The translations under genes were made by a program, and so were the position numbers. From Melampsora larici-populina 98AG31 (taxonomy: Eukaryota > Basidiomycota > Pucciniomycetes > Pucciniales > Melampsoraceae), in the NCBI RefSeq assembly GCF_000204055.1, contig NW_006768792.1, positions 979,676 through 1,043,675 on the forward strand: DNA of 64,000 nt, given 5' to 3'. The first letter of the stretch is position 1. Each line of letters starts with the position of its first letter. The notes below the pieces were generated by a model. It made no database searches, had not been told where the DNA came from, and saw only the letters and a program-made list of their open reading frames with translations. Of the stretch, positions 47,521 through 59,680 are shown piece by piece.

Positions 47521-50500
47521 TTACTTTTGGGTGCTATCCCCTAGCCCTGCGTTCCTCTCGTCGCGATACAACTTCAGCTTTGAAATGTGGAATATTGGAA
47601 AGGTTGCGTCGTTTGGCCCCAGTTGCAGCCGGAAATCTCGTCCACCATTCACAATCTCCACGACCTTGTAAGGACCATCATATTGAGCCCGCAATTTGCT
47701 GACCCCCTTATATTTTCCTCCTACCACTTGTTGACGATCTGCGCTGTCAATTAACACCCAATCGTCCACATTGAAAGGGATCCCCTCCCGACGACGTTGG
47801 TTGTAATACACCGCCTGGTCCACTCGGCTATTCCATAATTGGTCTCGCCAAGTGGCCCATTCAGCTTGTCGACGTTCAATCCAGTGTTGTACATCTTCTT
47901 CTTCATTCTCCAAAGGATGATTAATTGGAAAAAGACGCGGTACCCGTCCAAAAACAAATTGAAATGGAGATACACCGGTTGCGACGTTGACAGCGGAGTT
48001 GGGAGTTGATAGCAAATTCCGCCATGGGTAAAGATTGTAGCCACTTACCATGCTTCTCACCAACTGCATGTTGCAAAATCTGTCCAATAGTCTTGTTGGA
48101 TCGCTCGCTTTGACCGTCTGCCTGGGGATGGTAAGATGTCGAAAGACTGATTTTTACCTCGAGCAATTCATGCAACCGCTGCCAAAACCTTGACGTCCAC
48201 AATTTGTCTCGGTCTCCAATAATGGTACTTGGCAGTCCAAAGATTGCAGACCACGAGTTGAACAACCGACTACCCGATTTATCAGCCGTGTCTTTCTGCG
48301 AAGACGGGATCAGCCGGACGAAGCCGGTGAGATGACAAGTACAGGAGAAAATCATGTCATATCCTCCCACCTTTGGGAATGGTCCTATAAAATCGATCGC
48401 AATTGATTCCATTGGCTGCTGAGGTATTGGTGTACTTTGAAGCTTTCCTGTCGTCAATGATGTTCTTGCTTTATTTCGTTGACAGGAATCACAAGACTTC
48501 AACTGATTTTCCACCTGTTTCAACATGCCTGGCCAGAAGAAATTGCTTCTCAAACGACTCAAGGTTTTGAATGAACCCAAGTGTCCTAACGCCCCGTGAG
48601 CCTGAGCGATGAAATCCTGCCGCAGGCTACCTTTGTTTGGTACGACCAAACGCCCGTCTAAGTACAAAAACCCGTCCTTCTCGATGCAGTCGTCTCGGAG
48701 AGGTAAGACTTTACGAAGTTTTTGACAAAAGGTGTCCTGCTTGTAACCTTGTTGAATGTCCTCAACTTCTTCCGGTCGCAGCGCTGACTGAACTTCACAA
48801 ACTGCAACCTCATCACGTCTAGAGAGCGCGTCCGCCACCAAATTGTCCGGCCCTTTAAGGTACCTGAAGTCAAGATCAGATTCCGATAGGGTCTCTAACC
48901 ACCGTGCTTGTCTACGGCTCAGATTCCGTTGCGTCAGGAGTGTAGTTAGTGAGTGATGGTCAGACATGACATTCACTCGCATACCTAGTAAAAGCAACCT
49001 CCATTTATTTAATGCATTGATGACCGCCAGTAACTCCTGCTCGTGGACCGGATAGTTTTTCTCGGCTGGACTCATAGTTCTGCTTTCATAAGCCACCGGC
49101 GAAGAGGTATCCCATTGCTTGCCTTGAAATAAAGCAGCTCCTAATCCATTTCCACTAGCATTGGTAAAGAGCCATATAGGTTCACCCGACTCGTAATCTA
49201 GATTTCGAAGGACTGGTAAAGTTGTAATCAGCCGCTTGATGTTGTTGAAAGCATCCTCCTCCCTAGCACCCCGCCGAAATGGTTTTCCCTTCAGTGATGT
49301 ACTTGTTAAAGGACTCAGAGTTCCAACATAGTGAGACAGTCCGTCGATGAATTTTTTCATCCACTGAACGGTACCCGAGAACTTGAATAGCTGTTTTGCT
49401 GTAGCTGGTGAGGCCCATTTTGATATCTTCTCTACCTTCTCCTCGTCCGGGCACACTCCAAGATGACTGATGTCGTGCCCAAGAAATCGAATTTGCCGAC
49501 GGAATAGTTTGCTTTTCTTGATGGAACAATACATCTTTGCAGCTCGTAAGCGCTCCAAGACCATTCGCACATGCAATTCATGCTCTTCAATTGTTTGCGA
49601 AAAAATCACTATGTTGTCTATATAAACAACACAGATCTTTCCCACCAGATCCCCCAAAATCTCCCCGTTTCGTGCTTGATGAGTTGCCGGTCCGTTAGTC
49701 AGCCCCATTGGCATGACCATCCACTCATACAAACCCCATGGTGTCTTTACCGCCGTTAAGGGAATATCCTCCTCACGCATCCTATCTTGAAAGAACGCAT
49801 TGGTTTGATCCACCACTGACCATATCTTTCCTGTGGCGACTGTCCTCACCGCTTCATCAACATTTGGCAGGGGCAAACGGTCTTTGACGGTGAATTTGTT
49901 CAGCGTTCTATAATCGCAAACCCATCTAGGCAGCTCTGACGGGTCCTTTTTAGGGATAATCAGGGAAGGTGAGCCATACTGGCTTGTTGACCGTCGAAGT
50001 CTTCCTGCCGCGACATGTTTGTCAATAAGCTTTCGCCATGCCCCAAGATACTTGTGTGGAAAGCCAAACTGTTTTTCATTGATAGTTATGTTTGGTTCCG
50101 TAAGGACAATCTTGTGTCGAACTTGTTGGTTTGAGTCTTGCATCCCTTCAGGAAAAGACTCCCGATCCTCAACATCACCGTCATTCACTGGTGGTAATTC
50201 TTCTGGGAATAAATCCTCAAACTCATTCAAAATCAATTCTTCCTTCTCCATCAATTTCTCAACCATATCAATCTTTGTCAAATTTTCAACAGCACACAGC
50301 AATCTCTGGAATTCTGATTTCATTTCTTTTTGGTACAAAGTTTTCCCACTGACCGTGTGAGTTACACAACGGCAATGAAGGGATACATCCAATTTGAACT
50401 TTGAAAGAAATGGAGACCCGAGTATCATATCGTATATCGATCCTAACGGTGCCAGTTTGAAGAAAACCGCGCCAAAACGGATGCTAGGATCATCGGACTT

Positions 50501-52852
50501 AAGATTAGCAATGGCAAACTCCTTCAGAACAACTGGTGCTCCTTCAGTTGAGATTGCCAGGCGTACCTCCACTGGAGCCACCAACGTTCTTCGAGGAATC
50601 TTCAAGTTATGAGCCATTTGGTCCGATAGGAGGTTCGTGCCTGCACCCAAATCAATCAGAGCCCGTAATGGTTTGCCGTTACATATCAGCTCTAGTATGA
50701 TTGGCGATATCAAAGATTGAGATACGCACCTTGGTGCCACGTCTCCCGATTCTTCAATTTGACTTTCGCGAAATCGATCCGCTTCTTCGTACGCAGCGAT
50801 GTCTTCAGCCAAAACTTCTTGCAAGGAATTGACTGCTGCAACTCTAGCAGGTGCTGAAGTTGTGACTGGACGTCCTTCTGGGCGTTGGGTTGCTGCGCCT
50901 GCAGGTGGGTGAGGCGGATTGTTTGACCAGCCGCGCCTTGGTCGAGGTCCCGCGTTGAAAGAAGGTGGAACAGATAGGAATTGGACGTTTTTCTTTGTGC
51001 ACCCCAGGTTGTTGCACTTGTCTTTACATACTGCACAGATCCCACTCCTGCGGAGGTACTCATGGTATCTCCACACGTTATCCGCCTTTTCTTCAATCGG
51101 CCTCTGCCTAGGCTGACCAACGGCTCTTCCCGAGTTGATTACAGGTACACCCAAGGCTCGTGGTTTAGGTGTTGCATCGACCAACAGTTTGGCGTTCGAG
51201 AGGAATCTCCAAATACCATCGGCGGCGTCTTTGAAAATTGGGAACGAGAATGGTTTGGCTTTCAGATGTTTCTCGCGGTCAATCATGTCTCTGAAGAATT
51301 GCGGAGCGCCCCATGTGATATGTTGGGCTAGATGGCGATCCGTAACTTGTCCAAACCGTTTGATTAGACGATGCAGACCCCGCGCCCGTATGACATAATT
51401 GTCAAAAGTTTCGGACGGTTTCATTTCGATTCGGCGCAGAGCTTCTTCAGTATCCGAAAGCCAAGAGTGAGGAAGTGTTCCCATAGCCATGATTCCCATC
51501 GCCTCGTCCCCAGCGTGTCGTCGTAGCTCTTCTTTATTAGCCTGATACCAGGCGGATAATTCTTCATTACTGAGAAGTGAACCAAGCAACTTTAATTTTT
51601 CACAATCATCGATAACGTTTTTAATCTCAAAAGTTTCTTCAATAACGTCTCGCCAGTGAAAAAGATCTGCTGGGTTCCCGAACTTCCCTGTGAATTTGGG
51701 AAGATCACTCAGCTTAACTCGGTCTGCTGTAGTTGACACAAGCATTCCGGTATTCGACACCTGAGCTGCAGCCAGAGATGGTGCGTAGTGTAATCGTTTG
51801 CCGGAAGCTACCTGATGTTGTTGTACGTCGGGTGATAAGACAGTTGCCAGAGGAGATGGATGGTCCGGAGTGGCATGAGATAAAACGGGTGTCGATTGGA
51901 GAGGTGGAACCCGAGAAGTGGGTTCTCGAACCCTAGTTTCATCGGCCCATACAACACCTCTCCCAGCTGATTGACGTGTCGTCGACTGGCTTGGTCCTTG
52001 ATCCCGTTGGCCAGGGGGGTGATTGCTGGCATACACTGAACTGCTCTGGTGCTCCTTCGGTAGAGGGGTCGGAGTCGTTGGCGTCAGGTTGACATAACGT
52101 CGCAGAGCATCGCCTTCAACTTGCTGACCTTCCGCTTGACCTGTCACAAAAGCTGAGCTTGGGCCTGCTGGTGAAAGGCCAACGCTTCTCTCGGACAAGA
52201 GCTGTTGAACCATTTCTTGTAGTTCATCCGTTTGTCGTCTTGATTGCTCCAGTTGTGCAGTCTGCAGCTCGAACGCCGCTACTTGTGCTTTCAAAGCACG
52301 AATCGTGTCGGACTCCTCCTCATTTGACATTGTGTTGGAGTGATCGCGGGTAAGTGTTAACGTTGCTGTTGAATCCGTTGGTTGTTTGGTAGCAGGTGTG
52401 TTGATAGTCAGCAAACCAGGAGGGTGAGGTGTTGCTTCACCCGTTGCTGAGTTGGAACCACTAAACAATTTCCAAAAGTGCAGGTCAATAACGGTCTTTT
52501 CGGGTGCTGACGGTGTAATCAAAATTGGAGAGAATTTCAATTTTGCAGTCGATGATTTGGTAGGTTCTTGGCAAAAAGATGATGCGTATACGATCTTCTT
52601 GTTCAGCGCCGCAGGAGACCCTGATACGTGAGTTCCTCCTCTCCATGTATAGTTTGGTGCTAAAGCAACTGGAGGACTTTCCGAGTCAATTGCTACCAAT
52701 GCCTTCTGCTTCTCTTTTCGCGCTTTTCGTAGTAATGAATCCGGATCGTCAAGGTAGTTGTCAGGTTTTAACAATGAAGGACCAGACATCTGATGGCTCG
52801 GTAGTGTATTGGGATTGTCCCGCTGAGATTTCAGATTGTTTTGACAGGTCAA
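47521..52852 (-). pseudogene. Ty3/Gypsy Gag-Pol polyprotein of element 1, frameshifted, active sites mutated
   Basis: The frame starts at 52852 and covers 1643 codons to a +1 frameshift near 48000, then continues in another frame to 47521. Without the extra 7 bases the length is exactly 1775 codons. Order: disordered N-terminus, gag (PKFTGKFGNPADLFHW near residue 390), Cys-rich knuckle (CAVCKDKC), protease with ALIDLGAGTN where Asp-Ser/Thr-Gly is expected, reverse transcriptase (DYRTLNKFT, QTNAFFQ, VVYIDNIVIF where YIDD is expected), RNase H (LFTNASGNG with Asn for Asp; DHHSLT), integrase with HHCC (HGALGHLG, CDSCQR), IDFIGPF, GDRDKLWT and DGQSERSN. Three active-site changes are single C-to-T or G-to-A events. 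No chromodomain is evident after the integrase (SKLKLYRDER). Confidence 0.9.
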
Positions 52853-53013
52853 AACAGAGTTTGACAGAACCGAGGTGCCTGAGAGACTGAGATGGGAGAG
52901 ATCCCAACAAAGACAGAGAAGACCGAAGACTAGAAGACCAAGAAACAGAACCAGTTTGACTGAGAGAAAAAAAATTCTTATAACTTTTTGAAGTGATCCA
53001 AAGTTAAAAAAAG

Positions 53014-53363
53014 TGTAAGGACTCCAACAGAGTCCTTCACTGAATGTTTGGTTCTTTCTTGCTGGACTCGACGGAGAGCTTAACTTTGGAAATTCTGTAT
53101 ATCTATTACAAAAACTAGCTCCAGAATGATCCCGTGAGTAGCTCTTGAAGAGTCAGTACCCAAAACCTTAAGAGAAAGAGCACCACAAATGAAAAGAGAA
53201 AAGATATAGAGAGGATTCTCACCTAGCTCCAGAATGATCCCGTGAGTAGCTCTTGAAGAGGAAGGATCATCTGAAGCCGGGCTACAAGGAGAAACATATA
53301 ATCCTTCCGTCTAATCCCATAACCCTGAAACCCATGACTTCCATCTACGTGTAACCCCTTACA
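53014..53363 (-). repeat. 5' LTR of Gypsy element 1
   Basis: This is the intact 350-bp LTR, and the reference that shows the left LTR is interrupted by the solo LTR at 45352. On the minus strand it begins TGTAAGGGGTTACACG and ends GGAGTCCTTACA. Confidence 0.9.
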
Positions 53364-54948
53364 ACCTAAGAAGGGATAATCTACTACATGTAATATAGTA
53401 GAAGTTGCCTGAAGACTGCCTTCTTCAAAGGAACCAGCACAAGGGCACTTGCTGACCACTTTTTGATAACAGAGAAAAAGATAAAAGGCACCAGAGAAAT
53501 AAACCAATACTGTTGTGTAGTATCATTCCCAATTTTAAGCGCAAAAAAGTCCACACACTATGTTATTACTAGCAATACTGTTGTTAAGTATTATTCCCAA
53601 TTTGACTTATAGTCTTTAACACACGTAAATAAATTTCTCCTTGCTTTGAAGGGGCGAATTTAAGTGATCTTAGTACAAATATAGTAAATAAATGATGATT
53701 TATAACACTGCAGCAAAGGTATAAGATGCAGAAAAGGGAATAACAATCCCAAAATTATCAAAAAGTATATATATCCACATGTAACAACCTCTTCAACAGT
53801 CAACAGCCTTAAAACCAGTCAAATCGGCCTAAAGAACCCTAAAAACCATGTAATGACGCAATGTAATGATCTTGTTACTAATGTATGATGTAATTTTCAC
53901 CGCCAAAAGTGATCAATGACGCAATGATGTAATGTACAGCACTGCTTAAGATGAATACAGGTGATTTGCTCCTTGTAAACCAGCTGAAAACCAATTTTTG
54001 AGATTACGAATTTTTTTAGAAGTGGTCCAATTTTGATCTACTATAGTGCATCTTATAGCCCTCGTGATACTGATCATTTATGACACCCATATGACCTATT
54101 TCTGATGAGTGATGAGTAAGATATTGAGTTGTGAAGTTAAGGTTTTTGGTGTTACATGTTGACTTGTGACTGTAAATTCAAGATTCACACCAATTTCTTA
54201 TTTGCCTTATAACGTTTTACATACACCTCCGTTACTAATGATTTAAAGTTCGTACATTTTGTAATCTACTCTTCTGCGTTGAATGAGCTATCTACCAATT
54301 TAATCTGACGTCATTTGACATATGTAATTAGCTGAAAACCTTCATTTTCGACGATTTTCACCTATTTTCTTCACTTTTCACAGCTACTACTCTTGTTTTC
54401 TTGCTCATGTAATATGACATCATCTTCTATAACCTGAAAAATCTCGGAAAATCTTCTTGGCAACCTTAGTTTCCACTACTACCACCATTACATATGTAAA
54501 CCACACGCATAACCCTTGTTTACCAACTTCGAAAAAGTACCTTTCTGCTAATAACTTCTGTTTTCCCCTATCAACCTTGAAGATTAAAATTGTCACGGTA
54601 TAATATAATGTTGTTCTTTCATATTCTAACCTCATAAAACCCATAACTTTATTTTTACTACCCTAAAAACCATTTTCCAACCTTTACACCTATATTTTCG
54701 AATTTTTCTTATCTTTTCCTTTTCTTTCTTTTTGTAATAACTTTGTAAGTAAACTATGTTGATCTTAAGAATAATTTTGAAATGAGATGACATAATACTG
54801 AGCTAATAAGTATACATAAGCCTCTCAGAGCTTCAATTGATCTGAAAACCTGAATTTTGAATTTCCTGCTATACTGAAGTTTTCTAATAACTTGGTAAAA
54901 TAAAAGATGATTAATTTTCTTGCTTGTTATCATAAATAGATCACCACA
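53364..54948 (-). repeat. Main piece of the split 3' LTR of the large retrotransposon
   Basis: Homologous, inverted, to the solo LTR at 6686-8304 along its whole length, with many scattered transitions. It ends with GATCACCACA next to the purine tract of the element. Confidence 0.85.
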
Positions 54949-55061
54949 TCCTCCTCTTCTTCTCGAACTGCCCCCAGTTTACCAATCCAATAAAATAAAT
55001 CATCTACTAAATAAATTCGAATTTTTCCTTAAATCTTTAAATATCCTTCTTAAATATAAAT

Positions 55062-56781
55062 ATGGTTATCACTACACCTCCATCTGTTGCCTCACCTTGT
55101 GTCCAGTGCCGCATGGTCCATTCATCCTGCTTATATCAAATAAATCCTGCGTGCCAAAGATGTCATAATCTTGGTATAATATGCTGTAAGTCTTTTTGTT
55201 TGATTTCTTTTACTGTAATAATCTTCAATGTTTTTATTTATATTTACTAATTTCAATTCTTTTATATTTTCTTTTATAATTTCTTCTAAATATAGCCTAT
55301 CCAGCAGCGCCTTCTGCCAATAATTCACCCATAGTTGATTCACCTGCTTATAATTTTCCACCTCCAAACACGCCTAATACACCTATCAGAGTCAACTTCT
55401 TCAATCCTTATAATATTAACCAACATAATACACCATCAGCTCCTGATTCTCCAAACCCTTCAATAACTTCATCAATTGAAACTAATTTTACTACTTCTGA
55501 TCCCTTTTTCGAAAATTATATGAACATAACTTAGCTTGGAAACTTGATTATATTACTTATCAAAACTGGCATTCTTGGAAGATCTTGGATGATACTATAA
55601 GACAGTTTAAAGAAGCTGGATATGAGGTACCCAACATTACACTACAAGAAAGATAATATTTTCTGGGCAGAAAATTAAATTATTGATACACAAAAATATT
55701 GAGAGGCCAGGAGGAGAGCAAAAAATGAATAAAAATATGCATCTTGTTCCCTGCATTGAGAACTTCACTCTGCATATTTTTCCGTATTTTTACAGTCCAT
55801 ATTGATAAGTGTACTAACAATAAACCTTCACAATCATCCAATTACAACCTGTAACAAGCACTGAAATTTGGCTCATTAGTGTTTAGAGAAACTTTTGATT
55901 TCTGAAAATACTCATACCTTTTTCAATTCCGGTCCAAAACGCTCGATTTTGGGTGCATTGGTAAGCTGGAATTGTCCTCCACATAGTTCATAATAGGACC
56001 ACACAGCATGCTGGTCTGCTAAAAAAGATATCATTGTTTTTATACATTTGTACATACAGATCCATAGAATGATTGTCATACTAGCTACATAGTTCTTGAT
56101 CTTATGAAAGTTTGAGAGGAAGAGTTCAGCTTTCTAATGCACTTAAAATCGAGTGTTTTGAGGCAGATTTGACAAAGTTATAGGTGTTTTCAGAAATCAA
56201 AAGTTTCTCTAAACACTAATGAGCCAAATTTCAGTGCTTGTTACAGGTTGTAATTGGATGATTATGAAGGTTTATTGTTAGTACACTTATCAATACGGAC
56301 TGTAAAAATATGGAAAAATATGTAGAGTGAAGCTCTCACCGCAGGGAACAAGATACATATTTTTATTTATTTTTTGCCCTTCTCCTGGCCTCTCAAGATT
56401 TTTGTGTATCAATAATTGAATTTTCTGCCCAGAAAATATTATATTTTGTGTAGTGTTACTAATAACCATTATCATTTATTATGTGCCCATTCCATAGCTG
56501 AATATGTTTCCAGAAAAGGTGAAGATGAAAATTCAACTGTATCCACCTTTATTCCATTCATTAATCATGCTGAGCATGCAAATGCTGCTATTTTATCCCC
56601 TTATGGTACTCCTTCCACTAATCCTCCTAATACTGATCTTCCAATAATTAATAATGATCCTCCTATAATTCCTTCTGTTAATTCCCCATATACTGATTAT
56701 AATTATTCTGAATATACTCCTACTATTTATGAATTACCCAGTTGGCTTGATCCACGCCTTTATCCATCTTCTCCTTCTTAA
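55062..56781 (+). pseudogene. Antisense gene in the retrotransposon with a fungal Zn2Cys6 cluster motif
   Basis: ATG 55062 opens a frame with CVQCRMVHSSC..CQRCHNLGIIC, that is Cys-x2-Cys-x6-Cys-x7-Cys-x2-Cys-x6-Cys, the exact spacing of fungal binuclear zinc-cluster DNA-binding domains. A GTAAGT/ATAG intron (about 55191-55295) leads in phase to a Pro/Asn-rich stretch (YPAAPSANNSPIVD). Near 55510, in a run of five T, the frame must shift by one to continue as LAWKLDYITYQNWHSW and AGYEVPNI. The CACTA element at 55640 interrupts here, and its removal restores PNITNNHYHLL. The tail to 56781 is Pro/Asn/Tyr-rich (ELPSWLDPRLYPSSPS). It lies between integrase and 3' LTR, opposite to Gag-Pol. A regulator of the element is an inference; it may be captured host sequence. 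Confidence 0.55.
55640..56455. mobile_element. 816-bp CACTA-ended foldback element
   Basis: CACTACAAGAAAGATAATA at left and inverted ATATTATATTTTGTGTAGTG at right, TTA on both sides (55637-55639, 56456-56458). Both arms carry TTTTCTGGGCAGAAAA near the tips and ACAACCTGTAACAAGCACTG further in. It is the same family as the inner part of the element at 35243. Confidence 0.9.
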
Positions 56782-57423
56782 TATTATTATACTTTATTAA
56801 ATGTATATTGATAACTAGTGAAATGTATCCATTATTTCTATTCTTTATTGTATCTTTCAATTCTTTTCTTTATTCTTTTTATATTTAGTTATTTGAAATT
56901 CATGTTATTATATGCTTAAGCAAATTATATTTGCGCCTCTTCCTCATCAGTGACCTCCTCCTCCTCTTCTTCTGCTGTTGGAATTATACCCCTTGGATAA
57001 AATCTTTTGAAGTGTTCTGCTGCATATCTTCTTGATAATTCTACACCATTTAATTCTTCCAAAATATAAGATCCTCCCACATGTTGTTTGACAATTCTAA
57101 AAGGCCCATTCCATCTATTCTTGAATGATTTTCCCCATTGAAATTCTAAACTTTTATTATAAGTTAATACCAAATCTCCTTCTTTTAAAGGTTTCCTCAT
57201 TCTATGCGCATTTTTCTTATCCCAATATATAATTCCTTGAACCCTTGCTTTCATCATTATCTCATATGCTTTATTAATAATATCTTCTCTACATAATAAT
57301 TGCTCCATTCTTGCTTTCAATAAATCTTCTCCCGTGGTAATTCTTTCCCAATCAATACCTAAAAATGTCCCAGCTTCTAAATCAATTGGTAATACTGCTA
57401 CTTGATTAAATATCATCTCTTAA

Positions 57424-57606
57424 CACTGCAAGAATAATGTATTTTACCCAGGTGAAAAATGATTGACATTAATGCATAAAATGATTAATAATGCAGAATT
57501 AATGCAGAAAAATGCAGAATTAATGCAGAATTAATGCATTTTTAATCATTTTGTGAAATAGATGTAATCATTTTTCACCTCGGAAAAATACATTATATTT
57601 GCAGTG
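57424..57606. mobile_element. 183-bp CACTG-ended MITE in the integrase
   Basis: TIRs of about 40 bases (CACTGCAA..ATAATGTATTTT, then AGGTGAAAAATGATT) are flanked by TAA on both sides (57421-57423, 57607-57609). The interior is a run of AATGCAGAATT repeats. It sits between GMSP and EMIFNQVAVLP of the integrase. Confidence 0.9.
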
Positions 57607-59474
57607 TAAGGAGACATTCCAGTTGTTCTTTTTGTGGAAGTTCTATCAGCAAATAATACTTGAGGTAAGAAAGCTTCCCAAGATGTTCCACTCTCATCAC
57701 TTAATTTAATTAATGCGCCTTTAATATCCTTATGTCCTCTTTCAACCATTCCTTCTGCTTGAGGCCAATAAGCTGTTGATTCCACCACTTTTGATCCAGC
57801 CATAATAACTGCTTCCCTGAATATTCCTTTAAATTCTGATCCACCATCAACTGCAAAACATTTCACGGACCCATATCTCATTATCCACTCTTTTCTAATA
57901 AATTTGGCTACTGCTGTAGCTGTTAATTTCTTTAAAGGTGCTGCTTCTACCCATCCAGATGAATCATCCCTTGCAATTATAGCATAATCATGACTTCCAG
58001 CTTTAATATGAATAGCATCCAAACTGACTCTTCCAAACACGGGATTTTCACCTGTAGCTCTTCCAACTTCTTTCTCTTTCTTTGAACTTTTCTTTTGACA
58101 TTCTTCACATGATACCACCAAATTTCTAACTGATTCTTTCATTTAAGGCCACCAAAATCTTATTAAACATCTCCTGTAAGTTTCTTCAATCCCTCTATGT
58201 CCTAATTCCTTGTGTAACTTCTTTAATATATGTTCTTGTCCTTCAAGTTTTGATATCACCAATCTTCCTTGAGGTACTCCTCTTTTCTTTAACCTATTTC
58301 CATCCACGTAAAATAAAGGTAATTTACTCTTAATCTTTTGAAATTCAGCATCTTCACAATCTTTTGGTCTGATTAAAGTTGTTAAATATTCCCCTAAATT
58401 ACGCCAAATTCATTCTTGACTCCACATAGAATTTTCTTCAAGTATAACCTCCTCTTCTTCTAATTCTGAACTTCCCACTTGCAATTGAAAACTTTCACAT
58501 ACTTTAATTTCTCTCTTATTTTCATCAAAACTTTCTGCTTTATCTGATTCACTCCCAGGTTCTCTTCTTGATAATCCATCAGGCATTCCAAAGCTTTTAC
58601 CATGTTTATGAACAAGATCAAATGAAAGTAATTGAATATATGCTACCCATCTTGTCATAGCTGCATTTGGTAAACTAGGCGCATTAATCATTTGAATCAA
58701 GGCCTTTGCATCTACTTGTAATTCGAAGTGTTGACCCCATAATTTTGTTTTAAACCTCCTCATAATCTTTGCCACGCCACATAATTCTAATTTGGGTTGA
58801 GAGTATCTCGATTCCACCTCTGTAAATACTTCTGACTCATAAAACACAGGGCTTATTTCTCCTTCATCATTTTCTTGCATTAAAACTCCTCCAGCTGCAA
58901 TAAAACTTGAATCCACGGCCAGTATAATTTTATTTGCTTCTTCACTATAATCCAAAGCTGCTAATACAATATCTTCTCCTACTATTTTCTTTAAGACATT
59001 AAAATCATCATCACAATCTTTATTCCATTCCCAATCCACATTCATTCTTGTAAGTCTTTATAAAGGTGCAGCAAGATGTCCAAAATTAGGAATAAACATC
59101 CTGACATAAATACACGTGCCCAAGAATCCAAGAACCTGAGTTCTGTTTGTTGGAATTGGCCAAGTTTGAATTTTATTCTTCTTTTTAATTGATACACTCC
59201 TCCCTTTTCCACTTACTATATGTCCAACAATTTCTAAAGCTGGTACACACACGGCAAATTTCTTTCCAGATACTGTGAATCCTGCTTCTTCAATTCTAAA
59301 TAATATTCTTTCCAGTATAATAGCATACTCCCAAATACATTTTCTTATACCATTATTCCCCTTTAATACTTCATTGTTATAATCACTTTCAGGTCCTTTA
59401 ATTCCTCCATCATCAATAAATATTCCTGCATGCTTAGGAAGTTCTTCTTGCAATATCCACATCATTTGCGCCTG

Positions 59475-59680
59475 CACTGCCAGCATAGATGCCTTGAGTT
59501 GCGGAATCCGAGGCATCATCGGAGGTAAAACCTCGGACAAGGTCTGTCCAAGGTTTTTGTCCGAGGTAATCTTCTGCACTGGGAATTGCCTCGGATCAAA
59601 ACCTCGGACAGTTTCTGTCGGAGGTTGGTAATCCGATAATACCTCGGATTTTTCAATCCGAGGTAAATATGTTGGCGGTG
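59475..59680. mobile_element. 206-bp CACTG-ended MITE in the reverse transcriptase
   Basis: Second copy of the element at 40954, flanked by CTG on both sides (59472-59474, 59681-59683). Its excision rejoins VAVYQ and AQMMW in frame. Copies differ at a few sites, including the loop of the last hairpin (GATTGAAAAATC against GATTTTTCAATC, an inverted loop). Confidence 0.9.

Larger units (their letters stand above)
45014..53363 (-). mobile_element. Ty3/Gypsy element 1, nested in the LTR of the larger element
   Basis: Short LTRs of about 350 bp have TGTAAGG..CCTTACA ends on both strands. The right LTR is 53014-53363 and the left is 45014-45351 plus 46982-46997, split by a solo LTR. The 5-bp target duplication ACCTA (45009-45013, 53364-53368) is perfect. 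Reading the minus strand, the purine tract AGGAAGGGAGGG abuts the 3' LTR at 46998. The two LTRs differ at only a handful of sites, so insertion is recent. A ~36-bp unit (AGCTCCAGAATGATCCCGTG) is repeated within each LTR. A primer-binding site is not obvious after the 5' LTR. Confidence 0.9.

Noticed and set aside
52980..53013. tRNA primer-binding site after the 5' LTR of Gypsy element 1
   Set aside because: TTTGGATCACTTC on the minus strand is the only candidate, offset from the LTR edge and not matched to a tRNA 3' end I can name.
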